In this document: one piece after another, positions 36,033 to 46,454 of the stretch
How positions within the stretch are numbered: position 1 is the first letter of the stretch
How the letters are laid out: every line of letters begins with the position of its first letter
NCBI RefSeq assembly: GCF_036785885.1
Contig: NC_092322.1
Coordinates: 20,234,466 to 20,298,465, forward strand
DNA from: Coffea arabica
Taxonomy: Eukaryota > Streptophyta > Magnoliopsida > Gentianales > Rubiaceae
Direction: 5' to 3'
DNA length: 64,000 bases
Position numbers and translations under genes: made by a program
Notes under the pieces: model-generated
Told to the model about the DNA's origin: nothing
The model's input: only the letters and a program-made list of their open reading frames with translations
Database searches by the model: none

Positions 36033-37189
36033 TACTGCTGTCACCCAAGGGCCTTGCACACAGTGGATGTTCTGTCTCAATACATATTTCACTCTTTATC
36101 CCGTGTTTATTAGGTTGCTATTTTTTATTTATAAATATCATATTTTATTTTTGTTTGCTTCGAAACATCCAATGACTATTTCTTTAATATCTAATAATTA
36201 TTAACTGAAAATATACTAAATTTAACGAACTCAAAACATTAAAGTACATAAAAAATGAGAATTTTTTTTTATGAATTTGCTACTGTATTTTTTATTTTCA
36301 ATTACATATTTTTTTGAAATTATCGTATTTATTTTTTATTGTGTTAGTAATTATTTGACAGCAACATATAAAAAATAAGACAGAAAGTGAAGTAAGAAGT
36401 AGAACAGAAGACAGCAATGTCTTTTACACAATAAAATCTTTGTCTTTTCTAATTAGAGTTCAGAAATGTCAAGCATAATGCAAGGAACTAGGGGAGGGAT
36501 GGATTTTGTGGCTCCGAGTGAGAGTGTAAATACGAATACTCGAATTCAAACCATTCCATTCTCACTTAAACTAAAACAAGAAAAGGCATAATGCAAGGAA
36601 AAGTGTGCAAATCAGGTCGTTTCAGTGTGGTAAAAGCTTTTTTCTTTTTGGAATCAATTAACTAATGCTTAAATGTAAAAATTTTTTTGTTTTTTATTTT
36701 TATTTTAATCTGTGCAAGTTCGAATTTACGGAACAAGAAGTGGAACTGAAAATTTACAAAGTTTGACTTGATTGATGAAAATTTCTAATATGGTGAAGTG
36801 TTAAGTATCTTGTTTCTACTTTTTAAACCAATCCATTTTTTCTTTTTTACTGCTATTTTTCTCATTTAACCTTTTTCAACTACTTTTAAAATTGTAAAAT
36901 AACATTTTTACAAGAGGTACAAATAATGTGGGTTTGTCCCTCTTCGTTTTCTTGTACTTATTCAAGATTTCGACCATGGATGAAATCTAGGGGGAAATTT
37001 TTTTTGGGCAACAAAATCTAGTGGGGAGTTATTACTAATGCTAAGCACAAAATTATTGGTTGGGAACATTTTCGCCATTTTATTTAGATTTTGAACGTAA
37101 TTTAAATGTAAAACAACGAGTAAAACTCTTTGTTCATCTACACTCATTTATTTTGATTGCAGACGTAACAAGATTTATAATATAAAATA

Positions 37190-37819
37190 GGCTAAATTAC
37201 TAGTTTTATCTATTGCCATATAATCCTCCTAATGTTTTAAAAATGTCCATTTCATCCCCCTATGGTTTCATATAAATTGAAAATTGAATTAAAAATAACA
37301 TATATAATGTTGTTAGTTGAAATACCCGTAGTGTGTGCTAAATCAAATGACGACTAAACCACCTTATACAAAATCATAGAGGAATCATGTGGATGAATGT
37401 ACCAACCACTGAGTATAAAGTAGAATTATATAATTTATAAAAGGGTTAAATGGATATTATAATTTCATCATAATTATGTTTAGAGCTTGTGTGGTCTAAT
37501 TACGGTAACTGATTATACATTCGATTTATTTTCCACTTTACATAAAACTGCAGAGGGACTATGTGACTATTTTAAAACCTCAAAATTACAAAGAGTAAAA
37601 TGGATATTTATGCAAACTATAGAGGGGTTAAATATATGTTATAATTTCATCACATGTACTTTTAGACCGCGCGTGGTTTAATCGCCATAAATGATTATGC
37701 AGTCCATTTATTTTTCAATTTACATAAAAATTATGAAAGAATTATGTAATTATTTTAGAACCTTAAATGAATCCTCGGGCATTATGCAAAACCATAGGGA
37801 GATTATATGTAATTTACCC
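37190..37819. mobile_element. TIR element shared by both units (copy A)
   Basis: It starts 'ggctaaattac' and ends with the complement of 'gggtaaattacatataatctccctatgg'. Diverged inner repeats such as 'tagagctt/accgcg.gtgtg..ttaat' recur. The same element is at 44596-45043 in unit B, so insertion came before the duplication. MULE-like by appearance; target duplication not clear. Confidence 0.45.
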
Positions 37820-38076
37820 AACACAATTCGGAAACAACTTTGTCAAAATTCAAAATAAACGCTTTTTACTTCCTCAACGGCAGCGCGAAAGCTAACGGCT
37901 AACTTTATCAATAGGAAAGATAAAAAGGAAATTGACTGCAAAATAGGAAGTTACCAAATTTGGAAACTATTTGTTACATCGATCGATTAAACCTTCTTTC
38001 TTTGTGGAGTAGTTTATATTTATCCGACAATGCGCTAAAGATGGAAAGTTCCTTGATTGCTTAGAATAGGTGCTCT

Positions 38077-38124
38077 GTTTTGGAAACAAGATCATCCGAT
38101 CCCCCAAGATCTTGTTTCCAAAAC
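38077..38124. promoter_or_regulatory. Perfect 17-bp inverted repeat in the RPW8-A promoter
   Basis: GTTTTGGAAACAAGATC (38077-38093) is followed 14 bp later by its exact reverse complement (38108-38124). A further 'tgtttccaaaat' lies at about 38182. The same palindrome is kept upstream of the RPW8-B gene with a spacer one base shorter. About 100 bp before the putative TATA box. Confidence 0.7.
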
Positions 38125-38210
38125 CTGACCAGTTAGCTACCCAATAAGCAAATTGTTTTGGTAAGTTTCTAAATTTGATTCTGTTTCCAAAATCACTCCC
38201 GTCTTACTCC

Positions 38211-38217
38211 TATATAT
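38211..38217 (+). promoter_or_regulatory. Putative TATA box of RPW8-A
   Basis: TATATAT lies about 255 bp upstream of the ATG in an otherwise mixed sequence. The same element sits at 45351 before RPW8-B. Assigned by motif and conserved position. Confidence 0.5.
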
Positions 38218-38471
38218 TCCTGCTCTTCCAATGCCCGACAATCCCATTAACGTCTTCTTCTCTCTTTCGATCATAGTGAATTAATTTCTTGCTACCACTA
38301 CCAGTTTCTATTTCTAATCTGTTCATTTTTCTGTTCTTCAGCTTTTACTAGTATTTCTGTGTGTTTGTTTGAAAGGCTAGTAGTAAGAAGAGTATCAATC
38401 AATTTGTCCTTCCTTCTGTGTAGCTTCTTGTGCTACAATTTAGGCAGATTGTAAGGAAAAGAAGTTAAAAG

Positions 38472-39032
38472 ATGGCTGTAAATCTGATTGGAGACACTGC
38501 TTTTGGGATGGTTTTTAATGGACTGGTGGAAGCAGTTTTAGAAGCAACCACCAGAGTGACTACGTTCAGTTCCAGCCTCAACAGTTTGAAGACAACTCTT
38601 GCTCCACTCAAGTGTTACTTCGATCAAGTGGAGACGCTGAATGGGAAGCTGCACAGCCCTCAGAGAGAAACAGACATGTTCATCCTTCGTTTAGCAGAAG
38701 GGGAGAGTCTCGTGCGCAAATGCACAAGAATCAAGTGGTGGAATTTGTACAAGAAGTACTCCTATTCCAAGAAAATCGCTGATTTGGAACGCTCCCTCAT
38801 TCGATTCTTTCAACTGGATGTGCAAGCGGAGATGGTCAGGGACCATAAGATGCTCTTGGTCGGGGAGGCTGATCTGCACGAGCAATTGAATGCTGTCAAC
38901 CACAGACTTGATCGACTACTTTCTGTTGTCAAGAACGTTGTTCAAGAACCCTACTTTCAAGATCGTTGCTGCACTGTCCTGGGGTGCCAAAATTCAGACA
39001 ATCAACGCCCTAAACGAAGCGATGTTGCTTGA
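38472..39032 (+). CDS. RPW8-domain protein, copy A
   Basis: A single-exon ORF of 186 aa. The protein matches the RPW8-type coiled-coil domain found alone in powdery-mildew resistance proteins and at the N terminus of ADR1/NRG1 helper NLRs. Visible signs are AFGMVFNGLVEAVLEA at the N terminus, ETDMFILRLAEGESLVRKC, and the hallmark KWWNLYKKYSYSKKI followed by LERSLIRFFQLDVQAEMVRD. No NB-ARC or LRR follows, so it is RPW8-only. In this family the domain associates with membranes and promotes immune cell death; that role here is inferred. It differs from copy B at three residues, all among the last 12. Start: first ATG after the shared promoter and 5' leader. Confidence 0.88.
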   Translation: MAVNLIGDTAFGMVFNGLVEAVLEATTRVTTFSSSLNSLKTTLAPLKCYFDQVETLNGKLHSPQRETDMFILRLAEGESLVRKCTRIKWWNLYKKYSYSKKIADLERSLIRFFQLDVQAEMVRDHKMLLVGEADLHEQLNAVNHRLDRLLSVVKNVVQEPYFQDRCCTVLGCQNSDNQRPKRSDVA

Positions 39033-39514
39033 TTCTGTTCACTTTTTTTTTCATTCTTTTTGTGGAATGTGTATAGTGTAGATGTATGATATCTTGTAGG
39101 CTGTTAGGCTGTACATTGTAAAGAATATTGTTCATTGTTCTTGTAAATAAATTGTACCAATTCTTTTCCTCCAAATTAATTGTAGTGATCAATATCGGTC
39201 TTGGTCTGCAACCTTGTTTCTAAAATGTTGAATTAATCCTCAACTGCTTGATGATTGGCTCAAATCAATGTTCAATTTTCATTGCATATTTGTTCACTCT
39301 TACAGCGTTATAGCATCAAGTGCAGGGAAATTCTTACAAAAATCGATTCAAGTATAGATCAGTTTAGGATTATGCATTATCAAGAACAAGAAAAATCTAT
39401 TCATAATAATAATGCAAGTTGCGGCTGTCCTCTTCACCCATTGCCTAAGAATCAATTTACCGAACTCCAGAGGCAATCAAATACCAAACAGGCTTTTTAG
39501 AACTCAGATATCCC

Positions 39515-39900
39515 TTCACGGCTTTGTTGTCTTGTTAAGCACCAGAGGAGCAGAGACTCGAAGCAGAAGGCCATCTACAGCAGGAAGAACGTGTCGAATT
39601 ATCTGCAGCAAGTTGGGATGGAGAAACAGATGGCCAAGAAAACAAAGAGTGGAGAAGAAAGGTTTGAGGAGTATCTGTCCAAGGTGAAGGAAGGCAAGGA
39701 CAAAATTGCTGCTGGTGCATTGCTTCCATATTAGATTATTGCGGCTTTAAATGATGGTGACGGTGGTGAAGTTGCTGAGTTTCCAGCGGCAGAGAATGGC
39801 GGAGGATTTGGCCAATAAGGGAAAATTGACAAACTGCCTTGTAATCTGTGATGTTTTGGGTAGCATGTCGGGGACAACCTACATGGAAAAAAGGGCAAGT
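39515..39900 (+). pseudogene. DUF2828 protein fragment, decayed (unit A)
   Basis: It corresponds to parts of plant DUF2828 proteins (vWA-like fold): the basic linker near 39540-39660, then FEEYLSKVKEGKDKIAAGAL, then a piece reading ALNDGDGGEVAE and, after a shift, RMAEDLANKGKLTNCLVICD. Relative to unit B it lacks about 395 bp between 'gtggagaagaa' and 'aggtttgagg'. Stops and frameshifts abound. It lies about 480 bp downstream of the RPW8 gene, same strand. Confidence 0.65.
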
Positions 39901-40189
39901 AGCATTTGATGCTTAGTTTCAAATTGAATTTAACAAAATGGCAATACAGAGGTTTCTGAATGTTATTTTATCGAGAAGAAATGTTTCAAGAATCATTATT
40001 CAAGATACATGCCTGTGCAGATACTGTGGTATCCAGTGAATTATGTATCAAATTCTATCACGAAACATCCGACATTCTTCTTGTTTTTCTTTTATCCACA
40101 ACTGGTACATTTGTTTTTCTTCTTATTTTTCTTTTATCTACATACTTCTTGTTTTTCGTACAACTACAACTGGTACATTAGTTTTTCTA

Positions 40190-40463
40190 GTGTCAAAATT
40201 CAACCAACAATTCTTGTTACTGTTCTGGTTAAAAATGTGCAGATAAGGCAAAGATTTTAGCCAGAAAATGTTGAACACAATCTCAAAATGTTTGAGCAGG
40301 TTATCAAAATAGCTTCGGGAAGGGTTGTACGCCATCACAGTTAGCATTGGCACGGGTTCATTGCCAAGGAGATGATGTCTATCTCATTCCAGGAACCACC
40401 AAGAAACAGAACCTTGAAAGTAATATCAAGGCTTTATCTGTTAAGTTAACCTCAGAGGAAATA
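40190..40463 (+). pseudogene. Aldo-keto reductase last-exon fragment (copy 2) at the A/B junction
   Basis: Homologous to AKR exon 5: 'agccagaaaatgttgaacacaatct', then [19 protein letters not shown] after a shift, then the [16 protein letters not shown] part. It shares the upstream flank 'caaaattcaaccaacaa' with the fragment at 27235. It ends abruptly in 'gaggaaatag', where unit B begins. Broken frame. Confidence 0.75.
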
Positions 40464-40587
40464 GACCGAACGAGACGAGTTGAGACGAGACAGACTAAAA
40501 ATTCTACCTTGGAAACAACATGAGTGTTAAAAGTAACAAAACTACAATTCATCCAATTCACTTTGCTGCACAGATCAGCTCTGTTCT

Positions 40588-41857
40588 TTTTGTTTTCCAC
40601 AAACGGTAACAGTACTTTCATATATTAACACTTGATAATACAAGATTTAGTTACAAAAAGGGGCGACCGCCCTCATATCTTTCCTTGCTATATCCATTAA
40701 CCATACCGGGAACTCAGTGTCCCATTGTATATCATTTACTAGCCTGATTGCATATTGAGCTAGTGTATGGCTACACACATTCCCTGCTCTATACACAAAA
40801 GAAAAGTTGCACTGTTCAAATTCTTTCTTCATCTCCTCAATATCCTCCAGGACTGTTGCAATACTAATGTCTTGAACATTGCTTGCATTGATTTGGTCCA
40901 CCACGGATTTGCAATCTGATTGGACTTTATCTTAGTCCATCTTGCATCTTTTGCCATCCTAAGCGCAACTCTTACTGCCAGAGCTTCTTCCTCAACGGCT
41001 TTTCCACTCTTCCATTCCACTATACCCCTTGCTTTCATTATTTTTCCAGTCCAGTTCCTCGCTATAATTCCCTTCCCTATTCTTACCATTTGAGTTGATA
41101 TGGCTGCATCTGTGTTAATCTTAACAACTCCCAGCTTTGGTAGTTCCCATCTCTCCTGTTGTTGTTGTTTTGACCTTTTCCTCATCAGTTGCATTAGCCA
41201 TTTTGAACACCATCCATTCCTGTTGTGCCATTTGCACTATGTCTCTTGCTTCTGTCACTCTGTGCTCAAAGATTCTCTTGTTTATTGCCTTCCATAACTG
41301 CCACAAAATATTGATTGTGAAGTTAATTTGATCTCTTCCTTGAGCTTTTTCCTCTGACTGTACTACTGTTTCCCACCACATCCATATATTATCTCTTATC
41401 TCTAATTGGTGCCATTTTCCATGTCATTTCTGCCATTGGACAATGGAAAAACAGGTGCTCTACTGTCTCAGTTGCCTCCCCACAGCACTCACATATTTTA
41501 TCCCCTTTACCAGTTCTTTTATAGATGACCTCCTTCACTGGCAAGCAATTTTGTGGACAATTCCACATGAAGTGTTTCAGCTTCGCCTTCAAGTTCAGAT
41601 TCCACAGCTTTTTCCAGACAGTGTGCTTTCTTATCTCGCAGCTGGTCTCAGCTCTCTCTTCCTCCCTCCTTATCCGCTGTGTTTATCCTGCTTAGCAATT
41701 GTATACCCAGATTTTACTGTATATGAACCTAATTTGGAGTATTTCCAGAAAATCCTGTCTCTCCTCCTACACAGGCTCAGGGCACACTAGCTATTAGCTC
41801 TGCTTCTTTTTGATTGAACAGCTGTTGGAGCTTCTGCTGATTCCTCTTTCACTCAGG
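40588..41857 (-). mobile_element. 5'-truncated LINE with 13-bp target duplication
   Basis: Flanked by a perfect direct repeat TCAGCTCTGTTCT (40575-40587 and 41858-41870). The 3' end is at the low-coordinate side, where T-rich DNA marks the short A tail. Unit A keeps the empty site near 35540 as a single copy. It belongs to the same L1-type family as 9493-10858, on the opposite strand, and holds the zf-RVT and RNase H regions only. Confidence 0.88.
40647..41592 (-). pseudogene. LINE ORF2 C-terminal remnant (zf-RVT + RNase H)
   Basis: Pieces in order: 41592-41389 with the zf-RVT cluster CECCGEATETVEHLFFHC; 41381-41121 with INILWQLWKAINKRIF; 41194-40829 with the RNase H start KINTDAAISTQMVR and EEEALAVRVAL; 40904-40647 with the RNase H end, HTLAQYAIRLVNDIQW and MRAVAPFCN. 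Single-base shifts separate the pieces; one is a lost A in a short A run near 40930, after which the SDCKSVVDQI motif is intact. Not functional. Confidence 0.8.
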
Positions 41858-42106
41858 TCAGCTCTGTTCTGTTGATTCAAAACATGTTCCTTCTATACAC
41901 ACACTTAATCAGCTAAAACACAATCTCCACAAAACTGAACTAAGAAAGCACAAGCAATCACAAAAACCAATCCTGCAAATTTGGACGCAGTTTACATACG
42001 CATGGCGATTCTACTAGCACAATCAACGCCAAAGAAAAAACGATTGAGAGACCAAGAAGAAGGGAAAGCTAGAAACATAAGAGCCCGTGGTTAAATGAAT
42101 AAATAC

Positions 42107-42352
42107 CCGGACTAAGGATCTTGACGGAACGCATTGAGAGGGCGTTCGTTGTTCGAGAGAGCGGCGTCGATCAGCCCAAGAGGCGGCAGTGCTTGCTGTC
42201 TCTGGCATGGGCCGGCAGCTTGTGATCCGTCTCCATGCACTTGAACCGCCAATTCGCCTCCTTGAACCTCGGTGGCCCCAAAGATTTTGCCCTTCTTTGC
42301 TTGATTCCTTCTTCTCTTCCTCTTTGATTACGTCCCCACCCTTCTTCCCCAT
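42107..42352 (-). pseudogene. SURF2: SURF2 exon 1 copy (unit B), orphan and frameshifted
   Basis: Starts MGKKGGDVIKEEEKKESSKE, matching unit A exon 1. One T is missing compared with A in 'cttttgggg' (here 'ctttgggg'), and another base is lost near the LGLIDAAL segment, so the frame breaks twice. The GT donor at the end of the exon is kept. Exons 2 and 3 are absent because the duplicated segment starts inside the following intron. Confidence 0.8.
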
Positions 42353-42779
42353 TGTTGCTGTCACCCATGGGCGTCGCACATAACGGTACTCTGTCCCATT
42401 TTCTATTCCATCTTTCGTAGTTTTATTATATTACCCTTTTTCCATCGTAAATATTATATTTTAATATTTTTTATTTTCTTAATATTCATAAATATCATAT
42501 TTTAATTTTTTTAAAATCTAGTAACTATTAGATTTTAGTAATACACAAAATTTAATAACAAACTCAAAACATCAAATTACACAAAAAAAATGAGTCTTTC
42601 TATGAATTTTCTACTGTATATTTTGATTTTTCAATATTGCTTTTTTGAGACAGTTGTATTTGTTTTTACTGTGTTAATAATTATTTGATAGTAAAAAAAT
42701 AATTATTTGATAGTAAAAAAATAAAAAAGAATTAAAATATAATATTTATAAAAAAGAAACAGCAATATAATAAAAAGTA

Positions 42780-43775
42780 GGATTAGTTATAAAAACTCCT
42801 CCTAAGGTTTAACAGTTATGCACTTTGCCATCTAACATTATTTTTTTCTCACTTACCCTCTAAACCGTTAGTCAACTCTGACATCGCGAAACGCAAATAT
42901 CAAAAGACATTGATATCCCTAAAGGCTAATTATAGTAAATCCCCTAAGTATAGTTATTTGATACTTTATCCACTAATATCATTTTTCTCTTCATTTGTCT
43001 ATTCATCCATAAAATCATTAGTTAACTCTAATATATTGCACCACTCAGCAATTTTTTTAGATGCAATAAAAATTTTAAATAAGTTTAGCAAGTTAAATAA
43101 ATTTTAATAGCATCTAAGCATGGTATATTAAAAAAAGCAACTTTGAAAATTTTGAACTCCAAACCAACCATATTTCTATTTTTTAGTATTATCAACAAAA
43201 AATGTATACTTCCATATAAAAAATCTAACTATTAAAAGAAAAGCTTAGCCGTATGCACATTCCTAAAGAAAAACTAACAATATCCCAATCTTTTTAAAAC
43301 TTTTAAAAATATTTTCATATTTTAATTTTTTAATAATAATTTTTGTTTGTTTTTTCCCACTATTGAATCAAATTAGCAAGATATTCTCCTCCATCTAAAA
43401 CAAAGGTTCAATTGTGGAATGAATTTAACTAGGAACACATATATAAAAGTTATTGTTCATTACTATTATTTTAGGAATATTGATTTTTTAGATATAAATT
43501 TTTTTGGGTGTTATCAAATATTGGAGTTCACTAATAATTTTAATAATAAATAAAAAAATTAATAAAAAATTATGTTAAGGGATAAAGCGCAAAATAAACT
43601 ATATTTTAAGGAGATTTTTTGTAGTTAACTCTTAGGGGTATAAATGTCTTTTCGACATCACCATTACACAATGTTAGAATTGACTAACGATTTAGGGAAT
43701 AAAATGAGAATAAATAACGTCAGGGGACATAGTGCAAAATGGTTATACCTTAGGGGGAGTTTTTGTGATTAATCC
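42780..43775. mobile_element. MULE-like element specific to unit B
   Basis: Ends GGATTAGTTATAAAAACTCC and (complement) GGATTAATCACAAAAACTCC start inverted repeats of about 110 bp, with a second related repeat just inside each end. Flanks TAAAAAGTA (42771-42779) and TAAAAAATA (43776-43784) form a 9-bp target duplication with one mismatch. Unit A has no element at the matching place (near 36400). No coding capacity, 996 bp. Confidence 0.82.
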
Positions 43776-44595
43776 TAAAAAATAAAACGGAGAATAAAAC
43801 AAGAAGTGGATCCGTCTTTTACCCAGTAAAATCTCTGTCTTCTCTAATTAGGGCTCAGAAGTGTCAAGCAAAATGCGAGGAATGGGGGAGGATGGGTTTT
43901 GTGATTCAGGATGAGAATATAAGTAAGAGTTCTCGAATTCAACCTCTCTCACTTTTACTTGCACTCAACCAAAAAAATGGGCATAATGAAAGGAAAAGTG
44001 TGCAAACAAGGTCGATTCAGTGTGGTAAAACCTTTTGCCTCTTTTTATTTTAGCAATTAATTAATACTTAAATGTACTAGTTTTTTTATTTTTTAAAATT
44101 TGTGCGAGTTGGAATTTACGAAACAAGAAGTGGAACGGGAAATTTACAATGTTTGACTTGATTGATGAAAATTTCTAATATGGTAAAGTGTTAAGTATCT
44201 TGGTTCTACTTTTCAGACCAATCCATTTTGCTTTTTCTTTTTTACCACTATTTTTCTCATTTAACGTTTTTTAAACTACTTTTAGAATATTATATTTTCA
44301 CAGGAGGTACAAATAATACGGGTTTGTCCCTCTTCGTTTTCGTGTACTTAGTGAAGATTTTAACCATGGGATGAAATCTAGGGGGAAGTGTTTTTTTTTT
44401 TTTTTTTTTTTTTGCAAAAAAATCTAGTAGGCAGTTATGGCTGATATTTAGCACAAAATTATAGGCTGGGCTGTTTTTTGCATTTTTATTTAGATTTTGA
44501 ACGTAGTTTAATTGTAAAACAACGATTATGACTCTTTGTTCATCTACACTCATTTATTTTGATAGCAGACGTAAAAAAATTTATAATACAAAATA

Positions 44596-45043
44596 GGGTA
44601 AATTGCTAATGACCTCCTATAGTTTCATCTATTGTTATATAATCTTCCTAATATTTCACAAATGTCCATTTGACCCCCTATAGTTTTATGTAAACTGGCA
44701 ATTTAATGGAAAATAGCGTATGTAATGTCGTAAATACTAGCAGTGTTCTTACTTAATACTAAATCAAATGACAACTAAACCACCTTGTGCAAAATTATAG
44801 GGAGATTATGTGGTTAAAAAAATCACAAAGGATAAAGTGAATATTTATGCACATCATTGGGAGATTAAATTGGTATTATAATTTATTCACATGCATTTTT
44901 TGAGCTCATGTGGTATAATTGTAGTAAATGATTATGCATTCCATAAATTTTTCACTTTACATAAAACTACAAAGGGATTTTAAAAGTTTAGAATGGTCAT
45001 CTGGCATTATGTAAAACTATGGGGGATTGTATGTAATTTATCC
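44596..45043. mobile_element. TIR element shared by both units (copy B)
   Basis: Counterpart of 37190-37819. It starts 'gggtaaattgctaatgacctcc' on the left and ends with 'gtaatttatcc' on the right. It is shorter than copy A because of internal deletions. A run of about 20 T at 44392-44413 lies just before it. Confidence 0.45.
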
Positions 45044-45216
45044 TACACTATTGGAAAATAACTTTATCAAAATTCAAAATAGACGCTTTTTACTTTCTGA
45101 ACGGCAGCGCGAAAGCTAACGACTAAACTTTACCAAATATGACTGCAAAATAGGAAGTCACCAAATTTGGAAACTATTTGTTTCATCGATCCTTGATTGC
45201 TTAGAATAGGTGCTCT

Positions 45217-45263
45217 GTTTTGGAAACAAGATCATCCGATCCGCAAGATCTTGTTTCCAAAAC
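45217..45263. promoter_or_regulatory. Perfect 17-bp inverted repeat in the RPW8-B promoter
   Basis: Arms at 45217-45233 and 45247-45263 are identical to the palindrome of RPW8-A, with a 13-bp spacer. The distance to the putative TATA box (45351) is close to that in copy A. Confidence 0.7.
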
Positions 45264-45350
45264 CTGAGTAGTTAGCTACCCAATAAGCAATTGTTTTTTG
45301 GTAAGTTTCTAAATTTGATTCTGTTTCCAAAATCACTCCCGTCTTACTCC

Positions 45351-45357
45351 TATATAT
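45351..45357 (+). promoter_or_regulatory. Putative TATA box of RPW8-B
   Basis: TATATAT about 260 bp upstream of the ATG, conserved in position with RPW8-A. Confidence 0.5.
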
Positions 45358-45609
45358 CCCTGCTCTTCCAATGCCCGGCAATCCCATTAACGTCTTCTCT
45401 CTCTCTTTCGATCATAGTGAATTAATTTCTTGCTACCACTACCAGTTTCTATTTCTAATCTGTTCGTTATTCTGTTCTTCAGCTTTCACAAGTATTTCTG
45501 TGTGTTTGTTTGAAAGACTAGCAGTAAGGGTATCAATCAATTTTTCCTTCCTTCTGTGTAGCTTCTTGTGCTACAATTTAAGCAGTTCGTCAGGAAAAGA
45601 AGTTAAAAG

Positions 45610-46170
45610 ATGGCTGTAAATCTGATTGGAGACACTGCTTTTGGGATGGTTTTTAATGGACTGGTGGAAGCAGTTTTAGAAGCAACCACCAGAGTGACAA
45701 CGTTCAGTTCCAGCCTCAACAGTTTGAAGACAACTCTTGCTCCGCTCAAGTGTTACTTCGATCAAGTGGAGACGCTGAATGGGAAGCTGCACAGCCCTCA
45801 GAGAGAAACAGACATGTTCATCCTTCGTTTAGCAGAAGGGGAGAGTCTCGTGCGCAAATGCACAAGAATCAAGTGGTGGAATTTGTACAAGAAGTACTCC
45901 TATTCCAAGAAAATCGCTGATTTGGAACGTTCCCTCATTCGATTCTTTCAACTGGATGTGCAAGCGGAGATGGTCAGGGACCATAAGATGCTCTTGGTCG
46001 GGGAGGCTGATCTGCACGAGCAATTGAATGCTGTCAACCACAGACTTGATCGACTACTTTCTGTTGTCAAGAACGTTGTTCAAGAACCCTACTTTCAAGA
46101 TCGTTGCTGCACTGTCCTGGGGTGCCAAAATTCAGAGAATCAATGCCCTAAACAAAGCGATGTTGCTTGA
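45610..46170 (+). CDS. RPW8-domain protein, copy B
   Basis: A 186-aa single-exon ORF identical to copy A over the first 174 residues. The three differences are Asp to Glu, Arg to Cys and Arg to Gln near the C terminus (SENQCPKQSDVA). By eye the coding DNA differs at about six or seven positions in 561. The promoter, 5' leader and 3' UTR are also close copies of unit A. Domain content, lack of NB-ARC/LRR and inferred immune role are as for copy A. Both copies appear intact and could be expressed. Confidence 0.88.
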   Translation: MAVNLIGDTAFGMVFNGLVEAVLEATTRVTTFSSSLNSLKTTLAPLKCYFDQVETLNGKLHSPQRETDMFILRLAEGESLVRKCTRIKWWNLYKKYSYSKKIADLERSLIRFFQLDVQAEMVRDHKMLLVGEADLHEQLNAVNHRLDRLLSVVKNVVQEPYFQDRCCTVLGCQNSENQCPKQSDVA

Positions 46171-46454
46171 TTCTGTTCACTTTTTTTTTTAATTCTTTTT
46201 GTGGAATGTGTATAGTGTAGATGTATGATATCTTCTAGTCTGTTAGGCTGTACATTGTAAAGAATATTGTTCATCGTTCATGTAGATAAATTGTACCAAT
46301 TCTTTTCCTCCAAATTAATTGTAGTGATCAACATCGGTCTTGGTCTGCAACCTTGTTTCTAAAATGTCGAATTAATCCTCAATTGCGTCAAGTGTAGGGA
46401 AATTCTTACAAAAATCGATTCAAGTGGAGATCAGTTAAGGATTTTTAGCACACG

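Larger units (their letters stand above)
35435..40180. repeat. Segmental duplication unit A
   Basis: Aligns in order with 40470-48590 (unit B): SURF2 intron and exon 1, intergenic DNA, RPW8 gene, DUF2828 fragment, then about 270 bp of SGF29 intron sequence (39905-40180 matches 48365-48590). Unit A lacks the SGF29 C-terminal exons that B has between 47220 and 48345, and has its own internal deletion in DUF2828. Unit B contains a LINE and a MULE absent from A. Confidence 0.88.
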
